A stretch of DNA of 64,000 nucleotides from Verpa conica. Lineage: Eukaryota > Ascomycota > Pezizomycetes > Pezizales > Morchellaceae. Each line of letters starts with the position of its first letter. The first letter of the stretch is position 1. Positions 61,612 to 64,000 of the stretch are shown piece by piece. Under the pieces are notes generated by a model. The model ran no database searches, had not been told where the DNA came from, and saw nothing but the letters and a program-made list of their open reading frames with translations. A program made the position numbers and the translations under genes. The stretch spans positions 2,542,001 to 2,606,000 of the forward strand of contig JAUFSD010000001.1 of NCBI GenBank assembly GCA_033030425.1, read 5' to 3'.

Positions 61612-64000
61612 ATGGCAGGGCCTGTTACTGCCGGTAGCAAACCGTCACGCAAGAAGGCGGCTCCGCCATCATCACTTCCACGTTGCTCTCACCTAATTCA
61701 ATTCTACGAAGCCGAAAGTTTTCTATACGACGCCGTATCGAGGTTTATTCTCCCATCATTCTTTAGTACAGAAAACGCGGCTGTTATCATTGCCACGCGC
61801 CAGCATCTTGATGGTCTCGAAGCTCATCTAAGAGAACAGAATCTTGCTCCTGGGCTTCTCAAGGAGCGCGGCCAACTGATTCTCGTGGATGCCGATGTTC
61901 TGCTGCCATCACTTGTAAATGGAGGAAAAGTCGACAACGAAGCGTTCGAGAGCTACTTTGGGAAGGTATTCCAGGATATTCGGAAGCAGTATCCTAGAAT
62001 TCTCGCTTATGGCGAACTGGTCAACATCCTCTGCGAGCGTGGGACACACCTACTCGCTCATGAGCTGGAGCAGGTATGGGAGCGCTTCTTGACAGCTTAT
62101 GGAAAGGATGTTTCACTTTTGTGTGGGTATGATATGGCAGTATTCGAGGCCGACGGTCTCAGCGATGTGTTTCAGCAGATCTGCCTATCCCATTCCCATG
62201 TCGTTCCTGGCGAGAAGAAATATCCACTTTTAGGTGATTCACAAGATCGAAGTACGATTGTCGCAATGCTTCAGCAACAGACTAGGTGTTTAGAGGCAGA
62301 GGTCGTTCGTCGTAAAATTGCGGAGGCGGCACTCCAGACAACTCTAGACCATTTTTCATCACCCGCCATTGAAACCAGAACACAGCCCCCTGACCCGGAT
62401 GGACACCATAATTCCGTTCCTGTGGGCATATGTGGCAGAACATCCTTCGAAGGGCGGAGTCAATATTTTGTTAATGAACGGTTCTGCGAGATTTCCGGTC
62501 TCCGTGATTATCGGATACGGCAAGACGGTAATTGGCTAAGCGCGGTGCACCACCTCGATCGGGAACGTGTCTCTAGGTGCTTCTCTTTCGAGGATGGGAG
62601 ACTACGAAAACAAGATTATCGTTTCGTTCATCCAAATGGAGAGATTCGTTGGGTATCCGCAGAGTTCACCGTGAACGTGTACGGATATGTCCACACAATT
62701 GTCGATATCACAAACTCTAGGAATCTTCAAGAAAGGAGACCTAGTACTGTGCACCAACCACAGAGCTGTGGTAGCGAATATAGAAAACAACCAGCTGACG
62801 CCTATCATTCCAATAAGAATGATAATGGTGGAAGATTTGCCGAGCCTACCCTTCGACGGAATGACCATGACAAGCCTGACGAGTCTGCCTCACTACAGGT
62901 AACCAGCATTCTGTTTCTGTTTTTCTCACTTTAGAAATCACTAACTAATCTTCTTAGGTGGTTTCTAGTGAAAATAATCAGCGGGTGACGGGAGATCGTA
63001 TCAAAGTCGAATTTGAGAATATTGGCAAGCTTTTGAGTAGTATTGCGAAAGATGATAGTCTTTCTCAGCATTCCTTTAATTTTGCTACCATCAAAATGCA
63101 CATGGATAAACTTCAAGAGTGGTATAGTTGCCTACCCGGCTCTCTCGCTCTCGACCTAGTCACAATTGATCACTCGGTACCATCAATACAGAAAGCAACT
63201 ATGCTCGAGGCCTATTGTGCGTATTTGAGATCGATTATTATCCTTACCCGTCGTGTCCTGCTCAAGGTAGCAAATACTGCGACTCGGTCGAAATGCCCAC
63301 AAGAGGGCGCTTCACTTGAGGTTTTTTATGCCAATAAATGTATAAGTGCTGCGAGGGGGTTATGTAAGGTCCTCGATATGTTATTTAGCGGAGATAAGCA
63401 ACTACAGCAAGGATGGCTTACGATGTATACTCCAAATTTCCCATAAACTTGGCCCCCTATCACATTTTACCCTTAGTCATAACTAACTGGAGTACAGAAG
63501 CTCGACTTTCACTGCATGTGTGATAGTTTTTCTTGATATTTCACTCCGCTCTGCTACAAAGTCCGCCACCTTTGACGATATCACTGATATCATTCCAAGG
63601 TGTATCGACACCTTGAAGTCAAGTCCACGGTTTGACCAACAGATTTGTAAGCGGTATCTGGAGACATTAATACCATTCTGGATGCCCTTAAAGCCTCCAA
63701 TGGCGTCTGAGTCATCACTAGAGAAAAATAAATCCCTCGAGCAGGCTTCTCCGCAAACATGGATGGCCCTGGATAATTCTTGGACAAACACATGGTCTCT
63801 TGGTCAAGCGTACGCCATCACAGACGACCTTCTGAACATCCTGAGGGAGCCATGTGGGGGTGTCGATAATGAAGACTGGGCTGCTAAATCGTGGGATTGG
63901 AGGTTTTTACTTCCTGCTGATTCTCCTTCAACAGCGCAGAATACAGTTTCCACTACTCCAGTCAATCCACCATGGAATACTACTAGCCACAAACGAAAAG
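61612..64000 (+). CDS. MEDS-PAS sensor fused to a fungal transcription-factor (MHR) region; 3' partial
   Basis: Exons 61612-62898, 62958-63424 and 63498->64000 join in phase; at least 752 aa, open at the window end. Residues 25-190 form a MEDS domain (DcmR-type sensory domain): CSHLIQFYEAESFLYDAV, ERGQLILVDADVLLPSL, RILAYGELVNILCERG, ELEQVWERFL, SLLCGYDM. A helix (219-248, LEAEVVRRKIAEAALQTTL) resembles linkers of bacterial-type sensor kinases. A PAS_3-like domain follows at 271-376 (FVNERFCEISG, DYRFVHPNGEIRWV, VHTIVDIT). Beyond a polar linker, exon 2 switches to a helical sequence like the second half of fungal-specific transcription factor domains (LQEWYSCLPGSLALDL, MLEAYCAYLRSIIILTRRVLL, then across intron 2 SSTFTACVIVFLDI). 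No Zn2Cys6 cluster or histidine-kinase core is seen. The ligand is unknown. The linker splicing (62690-62960) is the least certain part. Confidence 0.8.

Overview
The window is nuclear DNA from a filamentous ascomycete (Pezizomycotina). The evidence is many short spliceosomal introns (about 50-150 nt, GT...AG), a Zn2Cys6 domain, a Con-6 conidiation protein, a DUF3824 protein, a fungal GH51 arabinofuranosidase, and the eukaryotic phosphoketolase/acetate kinase pair. About 16 genes in 64 kb, with wide AT-rich spacers, suggests a moderately expanded genome. I cannot fix the class from sequence alone; a Pezizomycetes-like genome is only a guess. No tRNA, rRNA, CRISPR or intact transposon ORF was recognised.

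Left part (1-24 kb): a repetitive DUF3824 protein (782-2464, +), a ZIP zinc/iron transporter (5377-4181, -), then a metabolic cluster. The cluster is acetate kinase (11007-9456, -), divergent from an unrecognised two-TM protein (11493-12303, +) and D-xylulose-5-P/fructose-6-P phosphoketolase (12861-15635, +). Phosphoketolase makes acetyl-phosphate and acetate kinase turns it into acetate plus ATP, so the two form a pathway; the membrane protein between them is unexplained. Next come the complex I PSST/NDUFS7 subunit (16483-17481, +), a Con-6 protein (18557-18118, -), an orphan 272-aa ORF (19938-20756, +) and an aldose 1-epimerase (22139-23242, +).

Middle (24-39 kb): a Zn2Cys6-maltose O-acetyltransferase fusion (26723-24489, -) with a long low-complexity leader. 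It is followed by about 12.6 kb with no supportable gene.

Right part (39-64 kb): a small basic protein (39368-39752, +); a cytochrome P450 (42819-40870, -) with a likely frameshift at a TA run; mitochondrial malonyl-CoA:ACP transacylase (44184-45374, +); a very large F-box protein (46032-50959, +); a secreted GH51 alpha-L-arabinofuranosidase (56554-54215, -); and, running off the right edge, a protein (61612->64000, +) joining a MEDS sensory domain, a PAS domain and part of a fungal transcription-factor (MHR) domain. That last architecture is the most unusual item here. Two hairpin or MITE-like inverted repeats lie at 40559-40707 and 53245-53407.

All exon boundaries were read by eye from GT/AG signals, phase continuity and protein-family continuity; there was no transcript evidence.
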